The notes: generated by a model from the sequence alone, not told the origin. Shown: positions 15,727 to 25,743, numbered from the stretch's first letter. The stretch is DNA of 64,000 nucleotides from Undibacterium cyanobacteriorum (GCF_031326225.1 NZ_CP133720.1:992001-1056000), one strand, 5' to 3'. Translations and numbers: made by a program.

Positions 15727-17643
15727 ATGAGTAATTTGGTGCAGAATTTCCAAGAGTACAGCGGTTGGCGCAAAGAAGTCGCTAGCGCGATTGAAGCGTA
15801 TCGTACTTGGATCGCCAATTCTGACTTTGCCGATCATATTCTTGACCAACGCATTGTGCGTCTCAAAGAGCGCTTGGTGGACGATAAATTGACGATTGCC
15901 TTCGTGGCTGAATTTTCGCGCGGCAAATCCGAACTCATCAACGCTATTTTCTTCGCCGATTATGGTCAGCGGATTTTGCCATCGTCAGCGGGTCGAACCA
16001 CAATGTGTCCGACCGAATTGATGTACGACGAAACTTTTCCTCCTTGCATTCGCTTGTTGCCAATCGAAACGCGTAGTGAAACTCTGAGTACTACCGAATA
16101 TAAGAGCCATAACCACGTATGGACGGTATTGCCATTGGATCCACGCTCTGGCGATGGCATGTTGGAAGCGTTTAAGCAGGTAAGCTTGACCAAGAAAGTC
16201 ACAAAGGAAGTTGCCAAGTCCTACGGTTTGTACGATGAATCTGATCCAGATGCTGCCTTAGAAGTCGATGAAGATGGCCTTGTCGAAATTTCTCAGTGGC
16301 GCCATGCGATTGTTAATTTCCCGCATCCTCTGCTCAAACAAGGTTTGATCATTGTTGATACACCAGGTTTGAATGCGATTGGTACTGAGCCTGAATTGAC
16401 TTTGAATTTGATTCCGAATGCGCATGCGGTCCTGTTCATTTTGGCGGCAGATACGGGTGTCACCAAGAGTGATATCGATGTGTGGCGCAACCATATTGGT
16501 AGCGGCCCTGGTCGTATGGTGGTCCTGAACAAGATTGATAGCATGTGGGACGAATTGCGCACTGCTGAGGAAGTTGAGGGGCAAATTCAGCATCAGATCG
16601 ATACGGTTGCGCATACGCTCAGTTTGGAAAAGAATCAGGTTTTTCCGATTTCGGCCCAGAAAGGTCTAGTCGCCAAAATCAACAAAGATGCGCCATTGTT
16701 AGCTAAGAGCCGCCTGCCTAAGCTTGAGCATGCTTTATCGAAAGAGTTAATTCCATCGAAGAAAAACATCATCCGCGATCAACTCGCTACCGATATCAGT
16801 GAAATCGCTGAAGGACAAATGGCGGTGATCGCTGCGCGTGCGCGTGGGATCAGCGAGCAGTTACACGAATTGAAAAGCTTGCGCGGCAAGAATCAAAACG
16901 TGATCGAGCATATGATGAAGCGTGTGACGATGGAGAAGCAAGAATTTGATGCTAGCCTCATGAAGATGCAGGGCACGCGTTCTGTATTCACGCGTTTGTC
17001 GACCGAAGTTTACACGACCTTGGGTATGGATTTGCTCAAGGAAGAGATCAATACCGCACGTGAGGCGATGGAGAATAGTAAGTTCTCTCTCGGCTTGAAA
17101 GACGCCATCAAGAATTTCTTCGATCAGGTGAAGACTAACTTAGAGGCATCCAATCGTAAGACGGATGAGATCTCACAGATGATGGCGATTATGTATCGTA
17201 AATTTTCGACCGAACACGGTTTAGCTTTGACGACACCCATGCCTTTTTCCTTAGAAAAATATGTGAACGAAGTGAATGCAATTGAATCGGTATTCCAACG
17301 CCAGTTCAACACCATCACGATGTTAACAACCTCGCAAAAGGTATTGATGCAAAAGTTTTTTGATTCGATTTCGGCTCGCGTCAAACAGAGTTTTTCGCAA
17401 GCTAATCGTGATGTGGAAGCATGGCAGAAAGTCGTGATGGCACCGATCGAAGCACAAATTCGTGAGCACAAAAATCAATTGAAAAATCGTATGCAATCGA
17501 TTCAACGGATACACGTCGCTACCGACAGTTTGGAAGAAAAAATCGCCAGTTTTGAATCTTTGAATACCGAGGTCGAACAACAAAAGGCAGCCTTGAGTGC
17601 CTTGCGCCACAATATAGAAAAGGCTTTGGCTAGCGAAACTTAA
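15727..17643 (+). CDS. Dynamin-like GTPase
   Basis: A 638-residue large GTPase of the bacterial dynamin family. The G domain has the P-loop AEFSRGKSELIN (61-72; the first glycine of the usual GxxxxGKS is alanine), G3 DTPGLNAIG (about 210-218) and G4 NKID (about 268). The C-terminal half is mostly helical with predicted coiled coil (KEEINTAREAMENSK, ISEQLHELKSLRGK, SLEEKIASFESL). I see no clear membrane segment. In the family such proteins act on membranes or as scaffolds, but the role of this branch is not known to me. It lies between the two GO-repair glycosylases and has its own terminator. Confidence 0.83.
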   Translation: MSNLVQNFQEYSGWRKEVASAIEAYRTWIANSDFADHILDQRIVRLKERLVDDKLTIAFVAEFSRGKSELINAIFFADYGQRILPSSAGRTTMCPTELMYDETFPPCIRLLPIETRSETLSTTEYKSHNHVWTVLPLDPRSGDGMLEAFKQVSLTKKVTKEVAKSYGLYDESDPDAALEVDEDGLVEISQWRHAIVNFPHPLLKQGLIIVDTPGLNAIGTEPELTLNLIPNAHAVLFILAADTGVTKSDIDVWRNHIGSGPGRMVVLNKIDSMWDELRTAEEVEGQIQHQIDTVAHTLSLEKNQVFPISAQKGLVAKINKDAPLLAKSRLPKLEHALSKELIPSKKNIIRDQLATDISEIAEGQMAVIAARARGISEQLHELKSLRGKNQNVIEHMMKRVTMEKQEFDASLMKMQGTRSVFTRLSTEVYTTLGMDLLKEEINTAREAMENSKFSLGLKDAIKNFFDQVKTNLEASNRKTDEISQMMAIMYRKFSTEHGLALTTPMPFSLEKYVNEVNAIESVFQRQFNTITMLTTSQKVLMQKFFDSISARVKQSFSQANRDVEAWQKVVMAPIEAQIREHKNQLKNRMQSIQRIHVATDSLEEKIASFESLNTEVEQQKAALSALRHNIEKALASET

Positions 17644-17777
17644 ATCAATTGTGGCAGCCAATCCAACCAATTTAACCATTTCAACCATTCTAGCCATTGA
17701 TCGCTAAGTTTGAATGCGAATCCAGACTGGAATGGAACTTTCGGTCTTCCGGTCGTTCCAAATCACCTTATCACCAA

Positions 17778-17808
17778 ACGCCTCGATTCAAACGGGGCGT
17801 CTTTTTTT
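17778..17808 (+). terminator. Terminator after the dynamin-like gene
   Basis: Stem ACGCCTCG/CGGGGCGT (one G-T pair) with a 7-base loop and seven T residues. It ends 10 bases before the start of the next gene. Confidence 0.82.
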
Positions 17809-17818
17809 GGAGTCTTAG

Positions 17819-18916
17819 ATGAAGTCTTTAAAGCCAACCCAAGCAGCGCAGCGAGTGTGTCCAAATTTGTTGAAGACCTGCGTGCTGTCTACTTTATTGA
17901 GCATGAGCGCGAGCGGATTTGCACAAGACAAGCAGTCAGGTTCCGCTTGGAAGAGAATCGACAGCGGGGTACAGGTTGAATTGCGGGGCTTATCCGTGGT
18001 TGATGCTCGTACGGCGTGGGCGAGTGGCGCCAAGGGCACGGTCTTGCGCACGGTCGATGGTGACACGTGGCAGGCCATGCAAGTGCCCGGTGCAGACAAA
18101 TTAGATTTTCGTGATATTCAAGGATTCGATGCGCAGACGGCGATTGCCATGAGTGCGGGTCCCGGCAAAGCATCAAGCTTGTATAAAACGCGTGATGGTG
18201 GGGTTACATGGGAACTCCTCAAAGTCAATGGTGACGAAGCCGGCTTTTGGGATGCGATGGACTTTTGGGATCGCGAGCATGGCATTGTGTTTGGCGATCC
18301 GGTCGACGGTAGCTTTCAGGTGCTGGTGACGACGGATGGTGGCGCAAGTTGGAATAGCCCGGTACTTGATAAGAAACAGTTAGCTGCCTTAACAGGTGAA
18401 GGTGCATTTGCTGCGAGTGGAACTTGCATCTCGGTCACAGGCAAGCAAGACGTCTGGTTTGTGACTGGCAGCGCTGCGCAAAGTCGCGTGTTTCGTTCGC
18501 ACGATGGTGGTAAAAATTGGCAAGTGAGTGCGACCGAAGTGCCCGCAGCTGCGCCGCCGAAAGGCTTGTTCTCCGTCAATATCAATGCACAGGGACAGGG
18601 GTTTGCGGTGGGCGGTGACTATCAGCAAGCCAAGGGCGCTGGAATTAACATCGTCAGCACCCGTGATGCAGGTAAGACTTGGCAAACCGTGCCATCGAGC
18701 CCAACGGGATTTATGTCGGTGGTGAGTCGGGTGCCTGGCTCGGCCAGTTTTGTAGTCGGAGGACTAGCAGGATCTGTGGTCACCAAAGATTTCGGTAAGA
18801 CTTGGCAATGGCTAGGTGAGACGCCGCTTAATGCAACGGCTTTCGCGACACCACAGCACGGTTGGGCGGTCGGTCCTAAAGGTCTCATCATGAAATTTGT
18901 CGGCGACGCTTTGTGA
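17819..18916 (+). CDS. Exported beta-propeller protein (YCF48/BNR-like)
   Basis: A 365-residue secreted or periplasmic protein with a signal peptide (about 1-36, ending in SGFAQ). The body consists of repeated blades with the Asp-box pattern S/T-x-D-x-G-x-x-W, for example TRDGGVTW, TTDGGASW, SHDGGKNW, TRDAGKTW and TKDFGKTW. This is the sortilin/BNR or YCF48-like propeller; the family includes photosystem II assembly factor HCF136, but many bacterial members are uncharacterised, and no substrate can be inferred. GGAG precedes the ATG by 6 bases. Its stop is 79 bases before the mutY start I chose. Confidence 0.78.
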   Translation: MKSLKPTQAAQRVCPNLLKTCVLSTLLSMSASGFAQDKQSGSAWKRIDSGVQVELRGLSVVDARTAWASGAKGTVLRTVDGDTWQAMQVPGADKLDFRDIQGFDAQTAIAMSAGPGKASSLYKTRDGGVTWELLKVNGDEAGFWDAMDFWDREHGIVFGDPVDGSFQVLVTTDGGASWNSPVLDKKQLAALTGEGAFAASGTCISVTGKQDVWFVTGSAAQSRVFRSHDGGKNWQVSATEVPAAAPPKGLFSVNINAQGQGFAVGGDYQQAKGAGINIVSTRDAGKTWQTVPSSPTGFMSVVSRVPGSASFVVGGLAGSVVTKDFGKTWQWLGETPLNATAFATPQHGWAVGPKGLIMKFVGDAL

Positions 18917-18995
18917 TTTTTGGCGGGTTTGGAGCAATCAGAAGATGAAGCGTGTGGTAAGAGAAAAGCAGGATGTCCCTCATCAAGGCGAACTG

Positions 18996-20093
18996 ATGAG
19001 TCTGCAGGATCCGAGCTTCTCGGCCGATTTGATCGCCTGGCAGAAAGTCTATGGGCGCCACAGTTTGCCATGGCAACAAACCCGCGATCCTTATCGTGTG
19101 TGGTTGTCTGAGATCATGCTTCAACAAACTCAGGTGGCAGCGGTGATTCCCTATTACCAGCGCTTCCTTGAGCGTTGCCCCGACGTGTTTGCCTTGGCGG
19201 AAGCCAGTCATGAAGAGGTCATGGCACTCTGGAGTGGGCTTGGCTATTACACCCGTGCTCGTAACTTGCATAAATGTGCCAAACAAGTGGTTGAACACTA
19301 TGCTGGACGCTTTCCTAGCGATCCGCAATTACTACAGCAGTTACCCGGCATTGGGCGTTCGACTGCAGCCGCAATCGCCGCCTTCTCTTATGGCGTGCGA
19401 GCCGCGATCTTAGATGGTAATGTGAAACGCGTCTTCGCTCGCGTGTTTGGAGTGGAAGGTTACCCCGGATCCAAACCAATCGAGGATCAATTGTGGTTGC
19501 GCGCAGAAGCGCTTTTGCCTGTCAGCGGGATCGAGGCTTACACGCAAGGTTTGATGGATCTTGGTGCAAGTTTGTGTAGTCGAAGTAAGCCAAATTGCCG
19601 TTCTTGCCCTTTCTCCCAGCGTTGCGTCGCTTTTCATCAGGATAGAACAGATGAATTGCCACATCGGAAGCCAGCCACGAAAGCGAAGCAAAAGTATGCC
19701 TGTATGTTTTTACTGCGCGACGGCAACCAGGTTTTGTTGGAGCAGCGTCCGGCGCTTGGTATATGGGGGGGGCTATGGTCTCTTCCTGAAGTTAGTGGTA
19801 TGCAGGAAAATCCAGAACCGGCGCGAGCGCAATTCCCGCAGCAGCAACAGCGCGCTCTGGAGTTTGCCAAGCAATTTGGTGAAGTCGATAAAATCGCCAT
19901 TTTGGCTGAGATGCAGCATGTCTTTACCCACTTCCGTTTAGAGTTCCGTGTGTTGCAAGTATCGATGCAGTGTGTTTCGCCGACCATTCAAGAAGCGCGG
20001 TATCAGTGGTTTGATTTAGACACGATCGATCAGGTTGGCTTGCCAGCTCCGATCAAGACTTTACTTTTACAAGAAAGAGATTCCTTGCTCTAG
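18996..20093 (+). CDS. mutY: A/G-specific adenine glycosylase
   Basis: MutY removes adenine mispaired with 8-oxoguanine. I chose the ATG at 18996 (MSLQDPSFSADLIAWQ), which aligns with the N-terminus of E. coli MutY and has AAGG at a good distance; another in-frame ATG lies at 18945. It has 365 residues. Visible are the catalytic region SEIMLQQTQVAAVIPYY, the helix-hairpin-helix LPGIGRSTAAAI, the catalytic aspartate region AAILDGNVKRV, the 4Fe-4S cluster cysteines C-x6-C-x2-C-x5-C (CSRSKPNC, then C and C), and a C-terminal NUDIX-like 8-oxoG recognition domain. Confidence 0.95.
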   Translation: MSLQDPSFSADLIAWQKVYGRHSLPWQQTRDPYRVWLSEIMLQQTQVAAVIPYYQRFLERCPDVFALAEASHEEVMALWSGLGYYTRARNLHKCAKQVVEHYAGRFPSDPQLLQQLPGIGRSTAAAIAAFSYGVRAAILDGNVKRVFARVFGVEGYPGSKPIEDQLWLRAEALLPVSGIEAYTQGLMDLGASLCSRSKPNCRSCPFSQRCVAFHQDRTDELPHRKPATKAKQKYACMFLLRDGNQVLLEQRPALGIWGGLWSLPEVSGMQENPEPARAQFPQQQQRALEFAKQFGEVDKIAILAEMQHVFTHFRLEFRVLQVSMQCVSPTIQEARYQWFDLDTIDQVGLPAPIKTLLLQERDSLL

Positions 20094-20295
20094 AGAATGC
20101 GGCATTGATTTGCACAATGAAACAATGAAACTGTGTTGTTCTGGAGTGATGTGCCCGCGCTACGAGCTCGTCACGTTTTTCTCGTCGTTTGTCGCATAAG
20201 CTCGTATTTCGTCACCTGCTTTCCCATTTTTTGCACAGCCTCACTACAATCTCAGCATTGAGATTATGTTGTTACTTCATTTTGAGGGGAGGCTC

Positions 20296-21765
20296 ATGCA
20301 AATGAATTCCGCATTAAGAAAGCTCGCTTGTTTGACTTTGCTGACGGCTCCGTTGGCAGCACACGCTGGCACCAAGGCTTGTCGTATTCCAAGTTTTCCG
20401 CAGGAAGTGCAGTGTGGACAAATTGTCCGGCCGCTTGATCCTAATCAGCCCAATGGTAAGAAGATCGAGGTGCATTACGTAGTCTTGCCATCAAAAGATC
20501 GGAATAAATTACCTGATGCGGTGTTTTTATTGGCCGGAGGCCCTGGGCAAAGTGCCATCGATGCAGCCGGATTTGGCGAATCAAATTTAGGGAAGCTTAA
20601 TCGTCGTCGTGATTTGGTTTTTGTTGATCAGCGTGGCACTGGCAGAAGTGCTTCTTTGAAATGTGATGAGCTTGAAACAAGCGACAAAATATTGGATAGC
20701 GACGGTGCATTCAAGGCGACCACCGATTGTATGCAGAGCCTACAAAAGCTGCCACATGGTGATTTGAAATTTTATAGCACCAGCATCGCGGTTCAAGACT
20801 TAGAAGCGATACGCGTGGCGCAAAACTATAGTGAAGTAAATTTAGTCGGCGTCTCGTATGGGACCCGAGTTGGTTTGGAATATTTGCGTCAATACCCGCA
20901 GTCGGTGCGTCGATTGGTGATTGATGGTGTGGTTCCGCCTGACCTTGGTTTGCTGGGAACCAATGCGCAGGCTGCTTTAGAAGGCGTGTTTGCTGAGTGT
21001 GCAAAAGATAGGCGTTGTAGCGCGGCCTACCCTGATTTAGCTGGCACTTGGAAACACTTGCTCGATAGTACGCCGCGCCAGTTCACCTATACCAATTCAC
21101 GACTATTGACGACGATCACCACAAAGATCGCGCGTGAAGATTTGCTCGGTATGGTTTTGAAGGCTTTGTATTCGCCTAGTATGACATCCGTATTACCTTA
21201 TGCGATCACGCAAGCAGATAAAGGAAAACTTGATGCTTTGTTGACCATGAGTGGCAGTTTTAATCAAGCGGGCCCCGGTGGTTTGACGTTGGGAATGCAT
21301 TATTCAGTATGGTGCGGTGAGGCATATGCCAAGCCACGTCCTGCGAACGCAGTGAGTGATCAGTTCACAGCACGAAGCGCTGAAATGTATGACCGAGTTT
21401 GTGCGACCTGGCCACGTGCGGAAATTCCGAAAGAGTTCTTTAACGTACCGCCTTCTAAGTCGCCGGTTTTATTGCTCAGTGGCGGAATTGATCCGGTCAC
21501 ACCGATCCGCTACGGCGATCAAATAGCCAAAGCATTGGGTGCGAAAGCGCGCCATATCACTATCGAAAATGCGAGTCATGGTGTGATGGGGCAGGGATGC
21601 GTACGCGATGTGGTGAATAAGTTCCTCGCTGCGAAGACCGATGATGAGGCATTAACGGTAGATGTGAGCTGCGTGCGACAGATTCCTCGCCCCTTGGTAT
21701 GGTTGCCGCCCACCAAGAGCACCGAGGTCGGCGCTACTGCAAATCTAAAGAAAGCAGGAGAATAA
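20296..21765 (+). CDS. Secreted alpha/beta hydrolase, TAP-like peptidase
   Basis: An exported hydrolase of about 489 residues related to the tripeptidyl aminopeptidase (TAP/SlpD) group of family S33. The start at 20296 is preceded by GAGGGGAGG and gives a short signal peptide ending in AAHA. The oxyanion region FLLAGGPGQSA is followed by the nucleophile elbow GVSYGTR, then GGIDPVTP with the acid, and NASHGVMGQGC with the catalytic histidine, in the C-terminal TAP-like domain. There is one base between its stop and the start of the ABC ATPase gene, so the three genes form an operon. A function in peptide cleavage coupled to the exporter is a guess. Confidence 0.83.
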   Translation: MQMNSALRKLACLTLLTAPLAAHAGTKACRIPSFPQEVQCGQIVRPLDPNQPNGKKIEVHYVVLPSKDRNKLPDAVFLLAGGPGQSAIDAAGFGESNLGKLNRRRDLVFVDQRGTGRSASLKCDELETSDKILDSDGAFKATTDCMQSLQKLPHGDLKFYSTSIAVQDLEAIRVAQNYSEVNLVGVSYGTRVGLEYLRQYPQSVRRLVIDGVVPPDLGLLGTNAQAALEGVFAECAKDRRCSAAYPDLAGTWKHLLDSTPRQFTYTNSRLLTTITTKIAREDLLGMVLKALYSPSMTSVLPYAITQADKGKLDALLTMSGSFNQAGPGGLTLGMHYSVWCGEAYAKPRPANAVSDQFTARSAEMYDRVCATWPRAEIPKEFFNVPPSKSPVLLLSGGIDPVTPIRYGDQIAKALGAKARHITIENASHGVMGQGCVRDVVNKFLAAKTDDEALTVDVSCVRQIPRPLVWLPPTKSTEVGATANLKKAGE

Positions 21766-21766
21766 G

Positions 21767-22597
21767 ATGATCATTGTTGAAGACCTCCATAAAGAATTTA
21801 TCAAACTGGGCAAACCTAAGTTTGGTATTGGTGCACGCCAGACCGAAAAAGTGAAAGCGGTGAATGGTGTCAGTTTTAGTGCTCAAGATGGTGCTATTTT
21901 GGGTTTGCTCGGCGCGAATGGAGCGGGCAAAACCACCAGCCTTCGCATGGTGGCATCCATGCTCAAAATGGATAGTGGTTCGATCAAAATTGATGGTGTG
22001 GAAGTAAAAGAAGGTCAAACAGCGTCGCAAGCACACTTGGGAATTTTGTCGGATGCTCGTGGTTTATACCCGCGTTTGACTTCACGCGAGAACATTCAGT
22101 ACTACGGCAAATTGCATGGAATGGAAAAAGCCAAGATTGAACAACGTCTTGATCAATTAGCGCATTGGCTGGAAATCGAAAAGTTATTGGATCGCCGTAC
22201 TGAGGGATTTAGCCAAGGCGAACGTATGAAAATCGCCTTAGCGCGTGCCCTCATTCACGATCCCAAAAATATCATTCTAGATGAACCGACTAACGGTTTG
22301 GATGTGGTGGCAACACGAGCACTGCGAGAATTCTTGCGATGGTTGCGTAGTCCTGAAGGCGGGAGTAAGTGCATTGTTTTCTCGACCCATATCATGCAAG
22401 AGGTTGAACGTTTATGCGATACCGTGGTGATCGTGGCTCAAGGTCGCACGGTTGCGAAGGGTACTGTCACCGAGCTGATGCATCAAGCACAAGAGTCGGA
22501 TTTTGAAGACGCCTTTGTGAAGTTGGCTTTTTTGGATAAGTCTAGCCCACTCAATGGCGGTCTCCATTCAACATTGAAACAAGGGAGTGTCGCATGA
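21767..22597 (+). CDS. natA: ABC transporter ATP-binding protein, NatA-like
   Basis: A 276-residue ATPase subunit. It has Walker A (GANGAGKTTS), the signature FSQGERMKIALARAL (FSQGE in place of LSGGQ), Walker B IILDEPTNGLD and the H-loop FSTHI. The closest group is the NatA Na+-exporter ATPases, which partner one multi-span permease. It overlaps the permease gene by 4 bases. Confidence 0.83.
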   Translation: MIIVEDLHKEFIKLGKPKFGIGARQTEKVKAVNGVSFSAQDGAILGLLGANGAGKTTSLRMVASMLKMDSGSIKIDGVEVKEGQTASQAHLGILSDARGLYPRLTSRENIQYYGKLHGMEKAKIEQRLDQLAHWLEIEKLLDRRTEGFSQGERMKIALARALIHDPKNIILDEPTNGLDVVATRALREFLRWLRSPEGGSKCIVFSTHIMQEVERLCDTVVIVAQGRTVAKGTVTELMHQAQESDFEDAFVKLAFLDKSSPLNGGLHSTLKQGSVA

Positions 22598-23757
22598 GAG
22601 AGGTATTGGCAATTTACTGGAAAGAGATTTCAGACGCGATGCGTGATCGCCGTACTCTCATGATGGTATTGGCGAGTTCATTATTACTGGTTCCAGTATT
22701 ACTTTTTGTGTTTTCCACCGTGATGTCCCAAGTTGAATCACAGGCTGTCGACCGCACTGTGACGGCAGTCAACATCAAGGATGCGCCAAGTTTGGAAAAC
22801 TATATTTTGCGCCAAGGCTATGAGATCAAGACGGCGCCAGTCGATTACGAGGAAAAATCTCGTAGTAAAGAACTGATCAAGCCGGTGTTATTGGTACCGG
22901 AGAACTTTGAACTGGATTTGCAATCGGCTAAACGGGTCGAGTTGGAAATTGCTTTTGACACTTCCAATCGTCAGGCAGAAATGGGCTTGGGACCCTTGCG
23001 TCAATTATTGGCCGGTTATGCACGGGAACGATCAAGTCTTGATTTGATGATGCGTGGCGTATCACCAGACTTACTGCAGTCAATTTCAGTGAAAGAGCGC
23101 CATATCAGTCGACCAGATGAGCGACGTGTGACGATTACCGCAATGTTGCCGATGGTCTTAATTATGGCGATCGTGATGGGTGGCATGTTTGCGGCAATTG
23201 ATAGCACTGCCGGTGAACGTGAACGTGGCTCATTGGAACCATTGATGATGAATCCCGTATCAGGTTTTCAATTGGCGATCGGGAAGACAGCAGCAGTGGC
23301 TTCGGTCAGCATTCTTATCGTAATTCTGACGGTGAGCAGCTTTTTTCCCGCCCAGGCTGTGATTGGAAATGAAGCTTTACGGGCTGAGTTTCAGTTTGGG
23401 ATGAAAGATGCACTCGCCTTTTTGATTGTATTAATTCCTTTAGCTGGTGCGCTTTCATCCTTACAAATTGCGATTTCTTTGACCTGTAAGTCCTTCAAGG
23501 AAGCGAATGTTCGCAATCAGTTACTGAGTTTGGCCGTATCGTTTATGCCCATGTTCTTCATCGTCAACCCCGGCAAAGAACCAGCCTGGCTAACGTGGGT
23601 GCCCGTGATGGCACAAACGCAGATGATGAATCAAGTGCTGAAAGGTGAAGCGGTAGCGACTTCTTCTTTCGCCATCGCCATTGTCGTCGCACTTTGTATC
23701 ATGACCGCGAGTTTGATTTTTGTATCGAAAAAGATGCGCGAAGTGGTGGCGCAGTAA
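22594..23757 (+). CDS. natB: ABC transporter permease, NatB-like (ABC-2 type)
   Basis: A 387-residue integral membrane protein of the ABC-2 family. There is one N-terminal transmembrane segment (about 22-43), a large extracytoplasmic loop rich in charged residues (about 45-185), then five or so membrane segments near the C-terminus. The motif STAGERERGSLEPLMMNPVS is the usual cytoplasmic coupling loop of this family (ERE.G..E.L...P). It is the partner of the preceding ATPase. The substrate is unknown; Na+ or drug efflux is the best guess for NatAB-type pairs. Confidence 0.82.
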   Translation: MREVLAIYWKEISDAMRDRRTLMMVLASSLLLVPVLLFVFSTVMSQVESQAVDRTVTAVNIKDAPSLENYILRQGYEIKTAPVDYEEKSRSKELIKPVLLVPENFELDLQSAKRVELEIAFDTSNRQAEMGLGPLRQLLAGYARERSSLDLMMRGVSPDLLQSISVKERHISRPDERRVTITAMLPMVLIMAIVMGGMFAAIDSTAGERERGSLEPLMMNPVSGFQLAIGKTAAVASVSILIVILTVSSFFPAQAVIGNEALRAEFQFGMKDALAFLIVLIPLAGALSSLQIAISLTCKSFKEANVRNQLLSLAVSFMPMFFIVNPGKEPAWLTWVPVMAQTQMMNQVLKGEAVATSSFAIAIVVALCIMTASLIFVSKKMREVVAQ

Positions 23758-23799
23758 TGTTGAGTTATTCTTGCTGAGTGCGTTTAGCAAGTCGTAATG

Positions 23800-23831
23800 A
23801 AAAAGGCTTCGAAGTGTTCGAGGCCTTTTTT
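23800..23831. terminator. Bidirectional terminator between natB and rapZ
   Basis: A 12-bp stem AAAGGCTTCGAA/TTCGAGGCCTTT with a GTG loop, A-rich before and T-rich after, so it can stop transcripts from both converging genes. Confidence 0.85.
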
Positions 23832-23883
23832 CTTTGTATGGGGCCTTTGCAATGATTTTCTGTTTGATCTAGGTGCTGTCGAT

Positions 23884-24753
23884 TTATTTACAGTGTGATT
23901 GTCGATGACGGATCAAGACTCGCTCGTTCTGTTGAAAGTGTGCGGCGAGGCGTTCGACCATATAAACCGAGCGATGTTGGCCGCCGGTACAACCAATACC
24001 CACCGTGAGATAGCTGCGATTATCACGTTTAAACTCCGGCAACCATTTTTCAATCAGATGTCGGATATCATTGAATAGTTCTTGTGCCATTTCCTGTTGG
24101 TCGAGGAAGTCGATCACTGGCTGATCTTTACCAGTCAAGGGACGCAAGGCAAGATCGTAATGTGGATTCGGCAAAATCCTCACATCAAATACAAAGTCTA
24201 CATCGAGCGGCACGCCCACTTTGAAAGCGAAGGATTCAAACATCAAAATCAAGGGCGCTTGTTCAACACCGATTTCATCTTTGATCCAATGACGTAGGCT
24301 ATTAGCACTTAAGTTTGAAGTGTCGATGACATTGCCCAAAAACTGCAAGGGTTCGAGCAACTCGCGTTCTTTTTGTATGCACTCAATCAGACTCAGCGGC
24401 GCGCTCGATAACTGTTGCTGCTGCAGATGATGTGACAGTGGATGGCTGCGTCTTGTTTCGGAAAAGCGGGCGATCAGCGTTTCGGAACTGGCAGTCAAAA
24501 ATAAGACTTTCACTTCATGTCCGAGCTGGCGTAGTCGTTCGATAGCCTCCGGCACGGTCTTGAGCAAATGCGCGCTGCGTGAATCAATCGCCATCGCTGC
24601 ACTTTGCACGCCTTCCCACTCCAGTGTGTTGACTAAATCAACCAATAAGCTCGGCGGAAGATTGTCGACGCAGTAAAAGCCAGCGTCTTCGATGACATTG
24701 AGGGCGACTGATTTACCCGAGCCAGAAATCCCACTGATGAGCAAAATACGCAT
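23884..24753 (-). CDS. rapZ: RNase adapter protein RapZ
   Basis: A 289-residue P-loop protein. It has Walker A GISGSGKS (8-15), FYCVDNLPP, and the C-terminal region with VGIGCTGGQHRSVYMVERL, typical of the RapZ/YvcJ family. In E. coli it guides RNase E to the small RNA GlmZ and so controls amino-sugar synthesis; whether this RNA system exists in betaproteobacteria is not shown. It is 6 bases downstream of hprK, and the pair is co-transcribed with ptsN. Confidence 0.93.
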   Translation of the reverse strand: MRILLISGISGSGKSVALNVIEDAGFYCVDNLPPSLLVDLVNTLEWEGVQSAAMAIDSRSAHLLKTVPEAIERLRQLGHEVKVLFLTASSETLIARFSETRRSHPLSHHLQQQQLSSAPLSLIECIQKERELLEPLQFLGNVIDTSNLSANSLRHWIKDEIGVEQAPLILMFESFAFKVGVPLDVDFVFDVRILPNPHYDLALRPLTGKDQPVIDFLDQQEMAQELFNDIRHLIEKWLPEFKRDNRSYLTVGIGCTGGQHRSVYMVERLAAHFQQNERVLIRHRQSHCK

Positions 24754-24759
24754 GGTGAT

Positions 24760-25704
24760 CTAGCCCATCGTATCATCCATGGCGCGGCGTTGACGTTCCA
24801 TGAATTCTTCTAAGGTATTGATGCCGCGTAACTGCAGAATCGTGTTGCGTACCGCTGCTTCCAAGAGAACCGCAATGTTTCGACCAGCTGCCACAGGAAT
24901 CACCACTTTTTTGATCTGCAAACCAAGCACATCTTGGGTTTGCGAATCTATCGGCAGTCGTTCGTAATTTTCTTCGAGCGTACTGCGTTTAACCAAGTGA
25001 ACGATCAATTTCAAACGCATTTTTCGACGTACAGAGGTCTCACCGAAAATGGCTTTGATATCGAGCAGACCGAGGCCGCGTACCTCTAACAAATTCTGTA
25101 AAATTTCAGGGCAGCGGCCTTCAATCATGTTAGGGGCAATGCGGGAAAACTCGACCGCATCATCCGCCACCAGACCGTGGCTACGTGAAATCAACTCCAA
25201 ACCAAGTTCGCTCTTACCCAATCCAGATTCACCTGTAATCAAAACGCCCACACCGAGCACGTCCATAAAGACACCATGCATGGTGACTTGCGGTGCCAGT
25301 TTCTTCGATAGGTAGACGCGTAGATAATCGATCACCTGAGCTGCAGGCAATGGTGTCGAAAAGAGTGGGATATTATTGTCATCGCAGATATCGAGAAACA
25401 CTTGCGGTGACTCCAAGCCTTGCGCAACGATCAGTGCAGGTGGATTACCGGCGATCAGTTCCTTGATCAGGTTAGCGCGAGAACCGGGGGAGAGCCTTTG
25501 GAAATAGTTGAGTTCTTGATGACCAAGAACTTGAATACGACCAGGGTGAATTAGATTTAAGTGACCAACTTGATCGGATGAAGCCGTGGCGTCATCGGTG
25601 ATGAGTTTTTCGCCACCGGAAAAACCGGCAAACCAACCTAGCTGCAATGTATCGCGATTATCATCGAAAATTCTTTGTATGCTGAGTTCGGTGATTAATG
25701 GCAT
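24760..25704 (-). CDS. hprK: HPr kinase/phosphorylase
   Basis: A 314-residue bifunctional enzyme that phosphorylates HPr on a serine and reverses it. It has Walker A GESGLGKS (158-165), the family motif [17 protein letters not shown] and the arginine-rich stretch [14 protein letters not shown]. In Gram-negative bacteria it works with the nitrogen-related PTS (EIINtr encoded by ptsN) in regulation rather than in sugar uptake. The gene lies 39 bases after ptsN, which encodes that partner. Confidence 0.94.
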   Translation of the reverse strand: MPLITELSIQRIFDDNRDTLQLGWFAGFSGGEKLITDDATASSDQVGHLNLIHPGRIQVLGHQELNYFQRLSPGSRANLIKELIAGNPPALIVAQGLESPQVFLDICDDNNIPLFSTPLPAAQVIDYLRVYLSKKLAPQVTMHGVFMDVLGVGVLITGESGLGKSELGLELISRSHGLVADDAVEFSRIAPNMIEGRCPEILQNLLEVRGLGLLDIKAIFGETSVRRKMRLKLIVHLVKRSTLEENYERLPIDSQTQDVLGLQIKKVVIPVAAGRNIAVLLEAAVRNTILQLRGINTLEEFMERQRRAMDDTMG

Positions 25705-25743
25705 AGGTCGGTCTCAAAAACAGAAATAAAACGCGATCGGGAA

